Shown here: piece after piece, positions 28,144 to 38,600 of the stretch
Numbering within the stretch: the first letter of the stretch is position 1
How the letters are laid out: each line of letters starts with the position of its first letter
From: MWH-TA3 sp044353905
GTDB taxonomy: Bacteria; Actinomycetota; Actinomycetes; Actinomycetales; Microbacteriaceae
NCBI GenBank assembly: GCA_044353905.1
Contig: JBILBA010000002.1
Coordinates: 36,966 to 100,965 of the forward strand
Reading direction: 5' to 3'
DNA: 64,000 nt
Made by a program: the position numbers and the translations under genes
The notes under the pieces: generated by a model
What the model was told of the DNA's origin: nothing
The model's database searches: none
What the model saw: the letters and a program-made list of their open reading frames with translations, nothing else

Positions 28144-28188
28144 TCACCCCGACCTCATTCATACAGAAACCCACACGGAGAACAACAC

Positions 28189-30303
<2,115 letters not shown>

Positions 30304-30312
30304 GCTCCTCGC

Positions 30313-30342
30313 GTGACGACACCCGTCGAGACGCGATAAACT
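30313..30342 (+). promoter_or_regulatory. possible tuf promoter
   Basis: GTGACG (30313-30318), 18 bases, then TAAACT (30337-30342) lies between fusA and tuf and could give tuf extra transcription beyond read-through. The -35 is imperfect. Confidence 0.45.
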
Positions 30343-30419
30343 AAAAACTTCATATCCCGTATTAACAATCGTTTATCCGGAAGTTCCGGGTAAATAACCG
30401 AAAGTCCTAGGAGGACACC

Positions 30420-31613
30420 GTGGCTAAGGCCAAGTTCGAGCGGAGCAAGCCGCACGTAAACATCGGAACGATTGGTCACGTCGACCACGGCAAGACCACT
30501 CTGACCGCCGCAATCTCGAAGGTTCTTGCAGAAAAGTACCCTTCGGCCGTCAACGTCGTCCGCGACTTCTCGTCGATCGACTCCGCTCCTGAAGAGCGCC
30601 AGCGCGGTATTACCATCAACATCTCGCACGTTGAGTACGAGACCCCCAAGCGTCACTACGCTCACGTTGATGCACCCGGCCACGCTGACTACATCAAGAA
30701 CATGATCACCGGTGCTGCTCAGATGGACGGTGCAATCCTCGTGGTTGCCGCCACTGACGGCCCCATGGCTCAGACCCGTGAGCACGTTCTTCTCGCGAAG
30801 CAGGTTGGTGTTCCTTACCTCCTCGTCGCACTCAACAAGTCCGACATGGTCGACGACGAGGAAATCCTCGAACTCGTCGAGGTCGAGGTCCGCGAGCTTC
30901 TCTCGGCCCAGGGCTTCGATGGCGACAACGCACCTGTTGTCCGCGTTTCGGGCCTCAAGGCTCTCGAAGGCGACGCCAAGTGGACCGAATCCATCGTTGA
31001 ACTGATGGAAGCTGTCGACAACTCTGTTCCGGACCCGATCCGCGACAAGGACAAGCCCTTCCTCATGCCCATCGAGGACGTCTTCACGATCACTGGTCGT
31101 GGAACCGTTGTTACGGGCCGCGCCGAGCGCGGAACACTTGGTATCAACTCGGAAGTTGAAATCGTTGGCATTCGCCCGACGCAGAAGACGACCGTCACCG
31201 GTATCGAGATGTTCCACAAGCAGCTCGACGAGGCATGGGCCGGAGAAAACTGTGGTCTTCTCCTCCGTGGAACCAAGCGTGAAGATGTTGAGCGCGGCCA
31301 GGTTGTTGTCAAGCCCGGTTCGATCACCCCTCACACCGAGTTCGATGGAACCGCCTACATCCTTTCCAAGGAAGAGGGTGGACGCCACAACCCGTTCTTC
31401 ACGAACTACCGTCCCCAGTTCTACTTCCGCACGACTGACGTCACTGGCGTCATCGAGCTTCCTGCTGGTACCGAAATGGTTATGCCCGGTGACACCACCG
31501 ACATGGCCGTCACGCTCATCCAGCCGATCGCTATGGAAGAGGGCCTCGGCTTCGCAATCCGTGAGGGTGGCCGCACCGTCGGCGCCGGCACGGTGACCAA
31601 GGTCAAGAAGTAG
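30420..31613 (+). CDS. tuf: elongation factor Tu
   Basis: This 397-residue GTPase delivers aminoacyl-tRNA to the ribosome. GHVDHGKTTL (G1), DAPGHADYIKNMITGAAQMD (G3 and following) and NKSDM (G4) are intact, and the C-terminal half ends with FAIREGGRTVGAGTVTKVKK as usual. The start is GTG with AGGAGG upstream. A terminator follows directly after the stop, closing the str operon. Confidence 0.99.
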   Translation: MAKAKFERSKPHVNIGTIGHVDHGKTTLTAAISKVLAEKYPSAVNVVRDFSSIDSAPEERQRGITINISHVEYETPKRHYAHVDAPGHADYIKNMITGAAQMDGAILVVAATDGPMAQTREHVLLAKQVGVPYLLVALNKSDMVDDEEILELVEVEVRELLSAQGFDGDNAPVVRVSGLKALEGDAKWTESIVELMEAVDNSVPDPIRDKDKPFLMPIEDVFTITGRGTVVTGRAERGTLGINSEVEIVGIRPTQKTTVTGIEMFHKQLDEAWAGENCGLLLRGTKREDVERGQVVVKPGSITPHTEFDGTAYILSKEEGGRHNPFFTNYRPQFYFRTTDVTGVIELPAGTEMVMPGDTTDMAVTLIQPIAMEEGLGFAIREGGRTVGAGTVTKVKK

Positions 31614-31633
31614 TCTCGACTACTCCTTTCGTT

Positions 31634-31667
31634 GGGGTCCAGCCTTCGGGCTGGGCCCCTTCTTTTG
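31634..31667 (+). terminator. rho-independent terminator after tuf
   Basis: GGGGTCCAGCC and GGCTGGGCCCC pair around a TTCG loop, and the stem is followed by a T-rich run (TTCTTTTG). This marks the end of the str operon. Confidence 0.9.
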
Positions 31668-31709
31668 TCTTACCTCCGACTTACGATTGGGTCGGGAAGA
31701 AAGGTGAGG

Positions 31710-32297
31710 ATGACTTTTAAGCACGAGAACGGGCATTCGTTCACGAACCAGGAAATCATGGATTTCTGGACCGATGTCAACGGACCCGGTGGCGAGGATC
31801 TGTTAGAAATCTGCGACCACGCAAAACCGGGGACTCCACTCAACATGCCGATCTGGAGCGGGTACAAGTTGATGCGGCTGGCCGACGGCGATTTACTCGA
31901 GCAAGTTCCTGATCAGACGGCACCGCACGATTTTGGTCGGCTGATCTTTCGCGGCTCGAACATCAGCGAGGATGACATCACCCAACTCGTCGTGGACCTC
32001 GTCACCCGCAACCAGCTAGAGATCGCCGTGGCTTTTGCGTTCCATTTCGATTCTTCGGCATTCGATCAGGATGCCGAATCAGTCGGGAACCTTCGATCAC
32101 GATTCTGGTCAACATGGGCGGGGATTACATCGGACCAACGCGCGCGCATCGATGAACGCCTGCTGAGCGAAAATCGGGCATACGCAACGATGGTCGCCTT
32201 CCTTGAGGAGCCCCGCAACCCTCGTTTCCGCGGTGTGTTGGAGTCGGCTGTCACTGCCTCAGACTTGAGCGTGCTTTACGAACTTCCCACCGACTGA
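31710..32297 (+). CDS. uncharacterised 195-residue protein
   Basis: I do not recognise this protein. From the ATG at 31710 (preceded by GGTGAGG) it is soluble, acidic and without signal peptide, transmembrane helix or cysteine-rich motif. It contains many aromatic and acidic residues, for example FWTDVNGPGGEDLLEICDH near the N-terminus, and a helical C-terminal half. It has good coding character and sits alone between tuf and the S10 operon, where such an insertion is not part of the usual gene order. A convergent small membrane protein follows five bases later. Confidence 0.65.
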   Translation: MTFKHENGHSFTNQEIMDFWTDVNGPGGEDLLEICDHAKPGTPLNMPIWSGYKLMRLADGDLLEQVPDQTAPHDFGRLIFRGSNISEDDITQLVVDLVTRNQLEIAVAFAFHFDSSAFDQDAESVGNLRSRFWSTWAGITSDQRARIDERLLSENRAYATMVAFLEEPRNPRFRGVLESAVTASDLSVLYELPTD

Positions 32298-32301
32298 AGG
32301 T

Positions 32302-32541
32302 TTACCGAGGCTGCGCTGAAGAATTGGTGTCAGTAGCCGGGGGATCAAGAACTTCGAGACGCGCGGCGGGCAATCCACGACCGGCAGCCTCCCTCTGCAT
32401 CAGGATTCTGACGGGCGTGAAAATCGCAATGAAAGCGCTCCGTCCCCGAAGTCCCTGGCGCCGAGCTCGTAAATACTGCAGAATCATGCCAATCGCGATA
32501 AGTGCTGGCAATGCCAGAAGGAAGAGAATGTCCAAGGGCAT
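32302..32541 (-). CDS. small membrane protein (79 residues)
   Basis: This short protein has one hydrophobic helix at residues 3-23 (ILFLLALPALIAIGMILQY) followed by a basic patch and a hydrophilic proline-rich tail. The family is not recognised. Its ATG lies 26 bases from a TTTGTGCAAC repeat arm that may contain its -35 (TTGCAC on the reverse strand), with CAGACT and then six bases to the ATG, a leaderless arrangement. It is divergent from the S10 operon. Support is moderate because of its size. Confidence 0.5.
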   Translation of the reverse strand: MPLDILFLLALPALIAIGMILQYLRARRQGLRGRSAFIAIFTPVRILMQREAAGRGLPAARLEVLDPPATDTNSSAQPR

Positions 32542-32872
32542 AGGGATAGTCTGTGCGGGTTTTTAGCTTTGTGCAACGTCGAACACTTGATTCGCGGAAA
32601 CCGTGAGAAGCGACACGCCCGAGTTGCACAAATGTCGGGGTTGTGAGAGAGTAGTGAAGTTGTATACGCGGCACTTTGTTGTGTCGCTCACTGTCCGGAA
32701 GTGATCAGGACGCGGTTTCCCGCATTTACCTGGTCCGCCGACAGACAACACGGCTTACCGCTCGCGTGGTTTCCACGTGTGCCGGTCGGGCTAGTTGATA
32801 GAAGAACAGTGGTGCGCAAGCACAAAGTGCTCACGGACAACCTTGTCGGTGAAATGAAAGAAAGAGTGGATC
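32542..32872. promoter_or_regulatory. S10 operon upstream region with paired TTTGTGCAAC/GTTGCACAAA arms
   Basis: This 331-base gap holds no credible gene. TTTGTGCAAC (32568-32577) and GTTGCACAAA (32623-32632) are perfect reverse complements 45 bases apart. Each arm carries TTGCAC facing outward, so they look like the -35 elements of divergent promoters; on the + strand the matching -10 is GAGAGT (32647-32652, 17-base spacer). Downstream hairpins CGTGG-TTT-CCACG (near 32768) and AGCAC-AAA-GTGCT (near 32820) lie in the presumed rpsJ leader. Confidence 0.5.
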
Positions 32873-33181
32873 ATGGCGGGACAAAAAATCCGCATCCGGT
32901 TGAAGTCGTACGACCACGCTGGAATCGACGCCTCGGCGCGAAAGATCGTTGAAACGGTTACCCGTGCGGGTGCGACCGTCGTCGGCCCCGTGCCGCTTCC
33001 GACGGAGAAGGATGTCATTGCTGTCATCCGCTCACCTCACAAGTACAAGGACAGCCGCGAGCACTTTGAGAAGCGCACCCACAAGCGTCTTATCGACATC
33101 ATTGACCCGACTCCGAAGGCGGTCGACTCGCTCATGCGTCTCGACCTGCCCGAAGACGTTTCCATCGAAATCAAGCTTTAA
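32873..33181 (+). CDS. rpsJ: 30S ribosomal protein S10
   Basis: This 102-residue protein opens the S10 operon. IRIRLKSYDHAGIDASARKIV and the C-terminal SLMRLDLPEDVSIEIKL are family hallmarks. S10 helps assemble the small-subunit head and, in other bacteria, partners NusB in antitermination. The ATG is preceded by AAGAGTGGA. The rest of the S10 operon follows on the same strand with gaps under 30 bases. Confidence 0.99.
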   Translation: MAGQKIRIRLKSYDHAGIDASARKIVETVTRAGATVVGPVPLPTEKDVIAVIRSPHKYKDSREHFEKRTHKRLIDIIDPTPKAVDSLMRLDLPEDVSIEIKL

Positions 33182-33190
33182 GGACACCCC

Positions 33191-33841
33191 ATGACCAAGG
33201 TCAAGAACACGAAGGGTCTTTTGGGCATCAAGCTCGGAATGACCCAGGCCTGGGACGAGAACAACAAGTTTGTTCCCGTCACAGTGGTTGCGGTGAGCCC
33301 GAACGTGGTCACCCAGCTTCGTACCGAAGAAATCGACGGTTACGTTGCTGTGCAGATCGCCTCTGGCGCCATCGACCCACGCAAGGTCACCAAGCCTCTC
33401 GCGGGACACTTCGAGAAGGCGGGCGTCACGCCTCGCCGTCACGTTGCTGAAATCCGCACGCCGGATGCTGCGACCTACAACCTCGGACAAGAACTGACCG
33501 TTGACCTTTTCGCCGCGGGCGAGGGTGTCGATGTCGTCGGAACGTCCAAGGGTAAGGGTTTCGCCGGTGTTATGAAGCGACACAACTTCAAGGGTGTTTC
33601 CGCATCGCACGGTTCGCACCGAAACCACCGCAAGCCCGGTTCTATCGGTGCTTCGTCGACCCCGTCGCGCGTCTTCAAGGGCATGCGCATGGCCGGTCGT
33701 ATGGGTTTCGATCGCGTTACTGTCCTCAACCTCAAGGTTCACGCGGTTGATTCCGAGCGTGGACTCCTCCTCATCAAGGGCGCGGTTCCCGGTCCCGCCG
33801 GTCGCCTCGTCTTCGTTCGCAACGCAGTGAAGGGAGCCTAA
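33191..33841 (+). CDS. rplC: 50S ribosomal protein L3
   Basis: This 216-residue protein binds near the peptidyl-transferase centre and starts large-subunit assembly. The L3 signature FKGVSASHGSHRNHRKPGSI is present near residue 135, and GLLGIKLGMTQ lies near the N-terminus. It sits in standard S10 operon position between rpsJ and rplD, nine bases after the former. Confidence 0.98.
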   Translation: MTKVKNTKGLLGIKLGMTQAWDENNKFVPVTVVAVSPNVVTQLRTEEIDGYVAVQIASGAIDPRKVTKPLAGHFEKAGVTPRRHVAEIRTPDAATYNLGQELTVDLFAAGEGVDVVGTSKGKGFAGVMKRHNFKGVSASHGSHRNHRKPGSIGASSTPSRVFKGMRMAGRMGFDRVTVLNLKVHAVDSERGLLLIKGAVPGPAGRLVFVRNAVKGA

Positions 33842-33846
33842 AGACC

Positions 33847-34491
33847 ATGTCTCAGGTATCCGTCGTTGACGCCGCTGGTAAGAAGACCGGCACAGTAGAG
33901 CTTCCCGGCTCGGTGTTCGATGTTGTGGCCAACGTGCCGCTCATCCACCAGGTCGTTGTCGCTCAGCTTGCTGCCGCTCGCCAGGGCACACACAAGACCA
34001 AGAACCGCGGAGAAGTTTCCGGTTCGGGTCGCAAGCCTTTCAAGCAGAAGGGAACCGGTCGTGCCCGTCAGGGTTCGGTCCGCATGCCCCAGCACCGCGG
34101 TGGTGGAATCGTCCACGGACCGACTCCTCGTGACTACTCGCAGCGCACTCCCAAAAAGATGATTCACCTCGCGTTGCTCGGTGCCATCTCGGATCGCGCA
34201 CGCGCGGGCCGCGTTCACGTTGTCACCTCGTTCGTTCCCGGTGACGCACCGTCGACCAAGACCGCCTCGAAGCTCGTTGCTGATCTGACGACCGGACCCA
34301 ACGTCCTCATCGTTGTGGCCACGACGGACACGGTGACGGAAAAGAGTGTTCGTAACCTCATCGGTATTCACACGATCACTCCTGGTCAGCTCAACGCGTA
34401 CGACGTTTTGCACGCGGACGACATCATCTTCACGCAGGCTGCCTACGACACGTTCGTTGCCGCCAAGATCGAGAAAGAGGTCTCCGCATGA
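33847..34491 (+). CDS. rplD: 50S ribosomal protein L4
   Basis: This 214-residue protein lines the exit tunnel with its extended loop (SGSGRKPFKQKGTGRARQGS). In enterobacteria L4 also represses its own operon; whether it does so here is not shown. The C-terminal globular part contains VRNLIGIHTITPGQLNAYDVL. Its stop overlaps the rplW start (ATGA). Confidence 0.98.
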   Translation: MSQVSVVDAAGKKTGTVELPGSVFDVVANVPLIHQVVVAQLAAARQGTHKTKNRGEVSGSGRKPFKQKGTGRARQGSVRMPQHRGGGIVHGPTPRDYSQRTPKKMIHLALLGAISDRARAGRVHVVTSFVPGDAPSTKTASKLVADLTTGPNVLIVVATTDTVTEKSVRNLIGIHTITPGQLNAYDVLHADDIIFTQAAYDTFVAAKIEKEVSA

Positions 34492-34799
34492 GCGTCCTCT
34501 CTGCAGCCCAGAACAAAGACCCGCGCGACATCATCATCTCGCCGGTCGTGAGCGAGAAGTCCTACGGACTCATCGACGAGGGAAAGTACACCTTCGTTGT
34601 CGCTCCTGACGCTAACAAGACTGAAATCAAGCTCGCCATCGAAAAGATTTTCGGTGTCAAGGTTGCCTCGGTCAACACCCTCAACCGCACGGGTAAGACC
34701 CGCCGCACGAAGTTTGGCATGGGAAAGCGCAAGGACACCAAGCGCGCCATCGTCAGCCTCAAGTCGGGCACCATCGACATCTTCACGGCTGTCGGATAG
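34488..34799 (+). CDS. rplW: 50S ribosomal protein L23
   Basis: This 103-residue protein lies at the tunnel exit and, in general, docks trigger factor and SRP. RDIIISPVVSEKSYGLI and the C-terminal GKRKDTKRAIVSLKSG identify the family. The ATG overlaps the rplD stop, so translation is likely coupled. Confidence 0.98.
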   Translation: MSVLSAAQNKDPRDIIISPVVSEKSYGLIDEGKYTFVVAPDANKTEIKLAIEKIFGVKVASVNTLNRTGKTRRTKFGMGKRKDTKRAIVSLKSGTIDIFTAVG

Positions 34800-34815
34800 G
34801 GAAAAGGACTAGAAC

Positions 34816-35652
34816 ATGGCTATTCGCAAATACAAGCCCACTACCCCCGGACGTCGTGGTTCGTCGGTGTCGGACTTCGCCGAGATCACGCGCTCGACCC
34901 CCGAGAAGTCGCTGCTTCAGCCGCTTCCCAAGACCGGTGGTCGCAACAACGCTGGTCGCATCACCACGCGTCACATCGGTGGTGGCCACAAGCGCCAGTA
35001 CCGTCTCATCGACTTCCGTCGTAACGACAAGGATGGCGTGAACGCCAAGGTCGCTCACATCGAGTACGACCCCAACCGCACCGCGCGCATCGCTCTCCTC
35101 CACTTCGTGGATGGAACCAAGCGCTACATCCTCGCTCCGAACAAGCTCAGCCAGGGCGACATCATTGAGTCGGGTCCCTCGGCTGACATCAAGCCCGGCA
35201 ACAACCTGCCTCTTCGTAACATCCCAGTCGGAACCGTGATCCACGCGATCGAACTCCGTCCCGGTGGTGGAGCAAAGATGGCTCGTTCGGCCGGTGCCTC
35301 GGTGCGTCTCGTTGCCAAGGACGGCCCCTACGCTCAGCTGCGTTTGCCCTCGGGCGAAATCCGCAACGTCGACGCGCGCTGCCGCGCAACCGTCGGTGAG
35401 GTCGGAAACGCCGAACAGTCGAACATCAACTGGGGTAAAGCCGGCCGCATGCGTTGGAAGGGCGTTCGCCCGACCGTTCGTGGAGTTGCGATGAACCCCG
35501 TTGACCACCCGCACGGTGGTGGTGAGGGCAAGACCTCTGGTGGTCGTCACCCCGTCAGCCCGTGGGGTCAGTCTGAAGGACGCACGCGTCGTCCGAAGAA
35601 GGAAAGCAACAAGCTCATTGTCCGTCGCCGCACTGTCGGTAAGAAGCGTTAG
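34816..35652 (+). CDS. rplB: 50S ribosomal protein L2
   Basis: This 278-residue protein is required for subunit joining and peptidyl-transferase assembly. The basic N-terminal part contains KTGGRNNAGRITTRHIGGGHKR-type sequence. The C-terminal loop MNPVDHPHGGGEGKT holds the conserved histidine of the active-centre region. Position, length and ends are normal. Confidence 0.99.
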   Translation: MAIRKYKPTTPGRRGSSVSDFAEITRSTPEKSLLQPLPKTGGRNNAGRITTRHIGGGHKRQYRLIDFRRNDKDGVNAKVAHIEYDPNRTARIALLHFVDGTKRYILAPNKLSQGDIIESGPSADIKPGNNLPLRNIPVGTVIHAIELRPGGGAKMARSAGASVRLVAKDGPYAQLRLPSGEIRNVDARCRATVGEVGNAEQSNINWGKAGRMRWKGVRPTVRGVAMNPVDHPHGGGEGKTSGGRHPVSPWGQSEGRTRRPKKESNKLIVRRRTVGKKR

Positions 35653-35664
35653 TAGGAGCCCGGA

Positions 35665-35946
35665 ATGCCTCGTAGTCTCAAGAAGGGTCCCTTCGTCGAC
35701 GACCACCTTTTCCGTAAGGTGGTTGCTCAGAACGACGCCGGAACCAAGAACGTTATCCGCACGTGGTCACGTCGATCGATGATCGTCCCCGCCATGCTCG
35801 GTCACACGATCGCCGTCCACGACGGCCGCAAGCACGTCCCGGTGTTCGTCACCGAGACGATGGTCGGCCACAAGCTCGGCGAGTTCGCACCCACCCGTAC
35901 CTTCCGTTCACACGTGAAGGATGACAAGAAGGGTCGTCGCCGCTAA
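35665..35946 (+). CDS. rpsS: 30S ribosomal protein S19
   Basis: This 93-residue protein of the small-subunit head contacts the A-site tRNA and the large subunit. MPRSLKKGPFVDDHLF and the C-terminal GEFAPTRTFRSHVKDD motif are characteristic. It follows rplB by 12 bases within the S10 operon. Confidence 0.99.
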   Translation: MPRSLKKGPFVDDHLFRKVVAQNDAGTKNVIRTWSRRSMIVPAMLGHTIAVHDGRKHVPVFVTETMVGHKLGEFAPTRTFRSHVKDDKKGRRR

Positions 35947-35966
35947 GCGGCGAGAAGGTACAGATC

Positions 35967-36398
35967 ATGGTTGAATCCATCGCCAAGCTCAAGAACATCC
36001 GGGTTACCCCGCAGAAAGCCCGTCGAGTCATCGACATGGTCCGTGGCAAGCAGGTCGAGGAAGCACTCGCAATCCTCAAGTTTGCCCCGCAGGGTGCATC
36101 AGAGCCCGTTTTCAAGCTCGTCGCCTCGGCGGTTGCTAACGCTCGCGTTACTGCCGACAAGACCAACGAAGCCATCAACGAGGCCGAACTCGTCATCGAA
36201 AAGATTTTCGTTGACGAAGGTCCCACGATGAAGCGCTTCCAGCCTCGTGCACAGGGTCGTGCGTTCCAGATCCTCAAGCGCACGAGCCACATCACCGTTG
36301 TGCTCAGCACCCCCGAAGCCAAGGTTTCGGCTGCGCCGGCAAAGAAGGCAGCCCCCAAGGCCGCCGAGAAGGCCCCGACCGCGAAGGCAGGTAAGTAG
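35967..36398 (+). CDS. rplV: 50S ribosomal protein L22 with Ala/Lys-rich tail
   Basis: This 143-residue L22 has the normal core: RVTPQKARRVIDMVRGK at the start and RAQGRAFQILKRTSHITVVL near residue 95. The beta-hairpin reaches the exit tunnel. After residue about 115 it carries a tail of alternating alanine, lysine and proline residues (AAPAKKAAPKAAEKAPTAK) absent from most bacterial L22 proteins. Similar tails occur on other ribosomal proteins in this cluster. Confidence 0.97.
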   Translation: MVESIAKLKNIRVTPQKARRVIDMVRGKQVEEALAILKFAPQGASEPVFKLVASAVANARVTADKTNEAINEAELVIEKIFVDEGPTMKRFQPRAQGRAFQILKRTSHITVVLSTPEAKVSAAPAKKAAPKAAEKAPTAKAGK

Positions 36399-36400
36399 AA

Positions 36401-37174
36401 ATGGGTCAGAAAGTACACCCATACGGATTCCGCCTCGGAATCACGACGGACCACCGTTCGCAGTGGTTCTCGGACTCGACCAAGCCCGGAGAGCGTTACT
36501 CCGACTATGTCGCCGAGGACATCACGCTTCGCCGTTTCCTCCAGGACAAGCTCGACCGTTCTGGCGTTTCGCACATGGTCGTTCGTCGTACGCGTGACCG
36601 CGTCACGGTTGACGTTCACGTCGCTCGTCCCGGTGTCGCCATCGGTCGCCAGGGAACCGGTCTTGACCGTCTTCGCGAAGAAGCGTTCGCGCTGACCGGC
36701 AAGGTCGTCATCATCAACATTGTTGAGGCGCTCAACCCCGAGGCCGACGCACAGCTCGTTGCTCAGGGAATCGCCGAGCAGCTCGGGGCACGTGTGGCGT
36801 TCCGCCGCGCGATGCGTAAGGGACTCCAGGGAGCCCAGCGCGCAGGCGCTAAGGGTGTTCGAATCCAGGTGTCCGGTCGTCTCGGTGGTGCGGAAATGTC
36901 GCGCTCTGAGTTCTACCGTGAGGGACGCGTTCCTCTCCACACTCTGCGCGCCAACATCGACTACGGCTTCTACGAGGCTCGCACGACGTTCGGTCGCATC
37001 GGTGTGAAGGTCTGGATCTACAAGGGTGACATCACCGACAAAGAACTTGCCCGCGAACAGGCTGCCCAGAAAGTAGCTCGTGGCGGACGCGACGGAAACC
37101 GTGGTGGTCCTCGTCGTGGCGCTGCACCCCGCGGCACCGAGGCTCCGGCCGCTACCGCAGGAACTGAGGCGTAA
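36401..37174 (+). CDS. rpsC: 30S ribosomal protein S3
   Basis: This 257-residue protein has the KH RNA-binding domain (RPGVAIGRQGTGLDRLREE, around residues 75-95) and the C-terminal S3 domain ending near VWIYKGDI. S3 lies at the mRNA entry channel. A glycine-, arginine- and alanine-rich tail of about 35 residues follows the core, longer than in enterobacteria. It overlaps nothing and precedes rplP by three bases. Confidence 0.98.
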   Translation: MGQKVHPYGFRLGITTDHRSQWFSDSTKPGERYSDYVAEDITLRRFLQDKLDRSGVSHMVVRRTRDRVTVDVHVARPGVAIGRQGTGLDRLREEAFALTGKVVIINIVEALNPEADAQLVAQGIAEQLGARVAFRRAMRKGLQGAQRAGAKGVRIQVSGRLGGAEMSRSEFYREGRVPLHTLRANIDYGFYEARTTFGRIGVKVWIYKGDITDKELAREQAAQKVARGGRDGNRGGPRRGAAPRGTEAPAATAGTEA

Positions 37175-37177
37175 ACC

Positions 37178-37597
37178 ATGCTTATCCCACGTAAAGTCAA
37201 GCACCGCAAGCAGCACCACCCCAAGCGCACGGGTGCCGCGACCGGTGGTACCAAGGTCTCGTTTGGTGAATTCGGTATTCAGGCGATCACGCCCGCATAC
37301 GTCACGAACCGCCAGATTGAGTCGGCTCGTATCGCCATGACGCGTCACATCAAGCGTGGTGGAAAGGTGTGGATTAACATCTACCCCGACCGCCCGCTCA
37401 CCAAGAAGCCTGCGGAAACCCGAATGGGTTCCGGTAAGGGCTCGCCCGAGTGGTGGATTGCCAACGTCAAGCCGGGTCGCGTCCTCTTCGAGGTCGCCGG
37501 TGTTTCCGAGGAACTCGCTCGCGAAGCCATGACTCGTGCCATCCACAAGTTGCCGCTCAAGGCGCGCATCATCAAGCGTGAAGAGGGAGACGCCTAA
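37178..37597 (+). CDS. rplP: 50S ribosomal protein L16
   Basis: This 139-residue protein organises the A-site tRNA binding region of the large subunit. MLIPRKVKHRKQHHPKR at the start and RMGSGKGSPEWWIANVKPGR near residue 80 are family signatures. Its stop codon overlaps the rpmC ATG (TAATG). Confidence 0.99.
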   Translation: MLIPRKVKHRKQHHPKRTGAATGGTKVSFGEFGIQAITPAYVTNRQIESARIAMTRHIKRGGKVWINIYPDRPLTKKPAETRMGSGKGSPEWWIANVKPGRVLFEVAGVSEELAREAMTRAIHKLPLKARIIKREEGDA

Positions 37598-37914
37598 TGT
37601 CTGTCGGAACAAAGACCCTGAGGCCCGCTGACCTCGACACGTTCGAGGACGAGCTTCTCGTCGCCGAGCTCAAGAAGGCGAAGGAAGAACTCTTCAACCT
37701 TCGTTTCCAGTCGGCGACCGGCCAGCTCGAGAGCCACGGACGAGTCCGTGCCGTCAAGCGCGACATCGCCCGTATTTACACCATCATTCGCGAACGCGAA
37801 CTCGGATTCCGCAAGGTAGAGGTCGCGGTGGTGAAAGCCGCCAAGGCAGCACCGAAGGCCAAGGCGAAGGACGCCGTGGAAGCGAAAGACGAAACTGCTG
37901 AGGAGACCAAGTAA
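37597..37914 (+). CDS. rpmC: 50S ribosomal protein L29 with C-terminal extension
   Basis: This 105-residue protein is longer than typical L29 (about 65-75). The core, with ELKKAKEELFNLRFQSATGQL and the RDIARIYTIIRER helix, ends near residue 75. The rest is an Ala/Lys/Glu tail (KAAPKAKAKDAVEAKDETAE). It is coupled to rplP and rpsQ by one-base overlaps. L29 sits next to L23 at the tunnel exit. Confidence 0.95.
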   Translation: MSVGTKTLRPADLDTFEDELLVAELKKAKEELFNLRFQSATGQLESHGRVRAVKRDIARIYTIIRERELGFRKVEVAVVKAAKAAPKAKAKDAVEAKDETAEETK

Positions 37915-38198
37915 TGGCAACCGAGAACAAGGCTGCTACCGCAGAAGCCCGCCCGTACCGCAAGGTTCGTCGTGGACTCGTCGTCAGCAACAAGATGGAC
38001 AAGACCATCACCGTCAAGATTGAGTCGCGCATCAAGCACCCGCTGTATGGCAAGGTCATGAGCCGCTCGTCCAAAGTTAAGGCACACGATGAGAACAACA
38101 CCGCCGGTATCGGCGACTTCGTGATCATCGCCGAGACCCGCCCGCTGTCCGCCACGAAGAACTGGCGACTTGTCGAGATCGTGGAGAAGGCGAAGTAA
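37914..38198 (+). CDS. rpsQ: 30S ribosomal protein S17
   Basis: This 94-residue OB-fold protein binds the 5' domain of 16S rRNA. KVRRGLVVSNKMDKTITVKI and the terminal NWRLVEIVEKAK match S17. A short polar N-terminal extension (about 18 residues) precedes the core. It starts at the last base of the rpmC stop region (TAATG). Confidence 0.98.
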   Translation: MATENKAATAEARPYRKVRRGLVVSNKMDKTITVKIESRIKHPLYGKVMSRSSKVKAHDENNTAGIGDFVIIAETRPLSATKNWRLVEIVEKAK

Positions 38199-38224
38199 TT
38201 CGCCTCTCGTACTAGGAGAACAAC

Positions 38225-38596
38225 ATGCTTCAACAGGAATCCCGACTTAAGGTCGCCGACAACACCGGCGCCAAGATGCTGCTCACGATTCGCGTGCTCG
38301 GTGGCTCGACCCGTCGTTATGCGGGTATTGGCGACATCATCGTTGCCACCGTGAAGGACGCAATTCCCGGCGGAAACGTCAAAAAGGGTGAGGTCGTCAA
38401 GGCCGTTATCGTTCGCACCGTGAAGGAAACCCGTCGTGCAGACGGTTCCTACATCAAGTTCGACGAAAACGCTGCGGTCCTTATCAAGAGCAAGGAAGGC
38501 GAGCCGCGCGGAACCCGTATCTTCGGGCCCGTCGGACGCGAACTCCGCGAAAAGAAGTTCATGAAGATTGTGTCGTTGGCACCGGAGGTGATTTAG
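38225..38596 (+). CDS. rplN: 50S ribosomal protein L14
   Basis: This 123-residue protein forms an intersubunit bridge. MLQQESRLKVADNTGAKMLL and the GEPRGTRIFGPVGRELREK motif are diagnostic. It opens the spc part of the ribosomal cluster after a 26-base gap; no separate promoter is evident there, so transcription probably runs on from the S10 genes. Confidence 0.99.
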   Translation: MLQQESRLKVADNTGAKMLLTIRVLGGSTRRYAGIGDIIVATVKDAIPGGNVKKGEVVKAVIVRTVKETRRADGSYIKFDENAAVLIKSKEGEPRGTRIFGPVGRELREKKFMKIVSLAPEVI

Positions 38597-38600
38597 TTCC

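Noticed and set aside
35849..37612. 587-codon antisense frame across rpsS-rplV-rpsC-rplP
   Set aside because: It spans several conserved ribosomal genes with normal overlaps and looks like their shadow.
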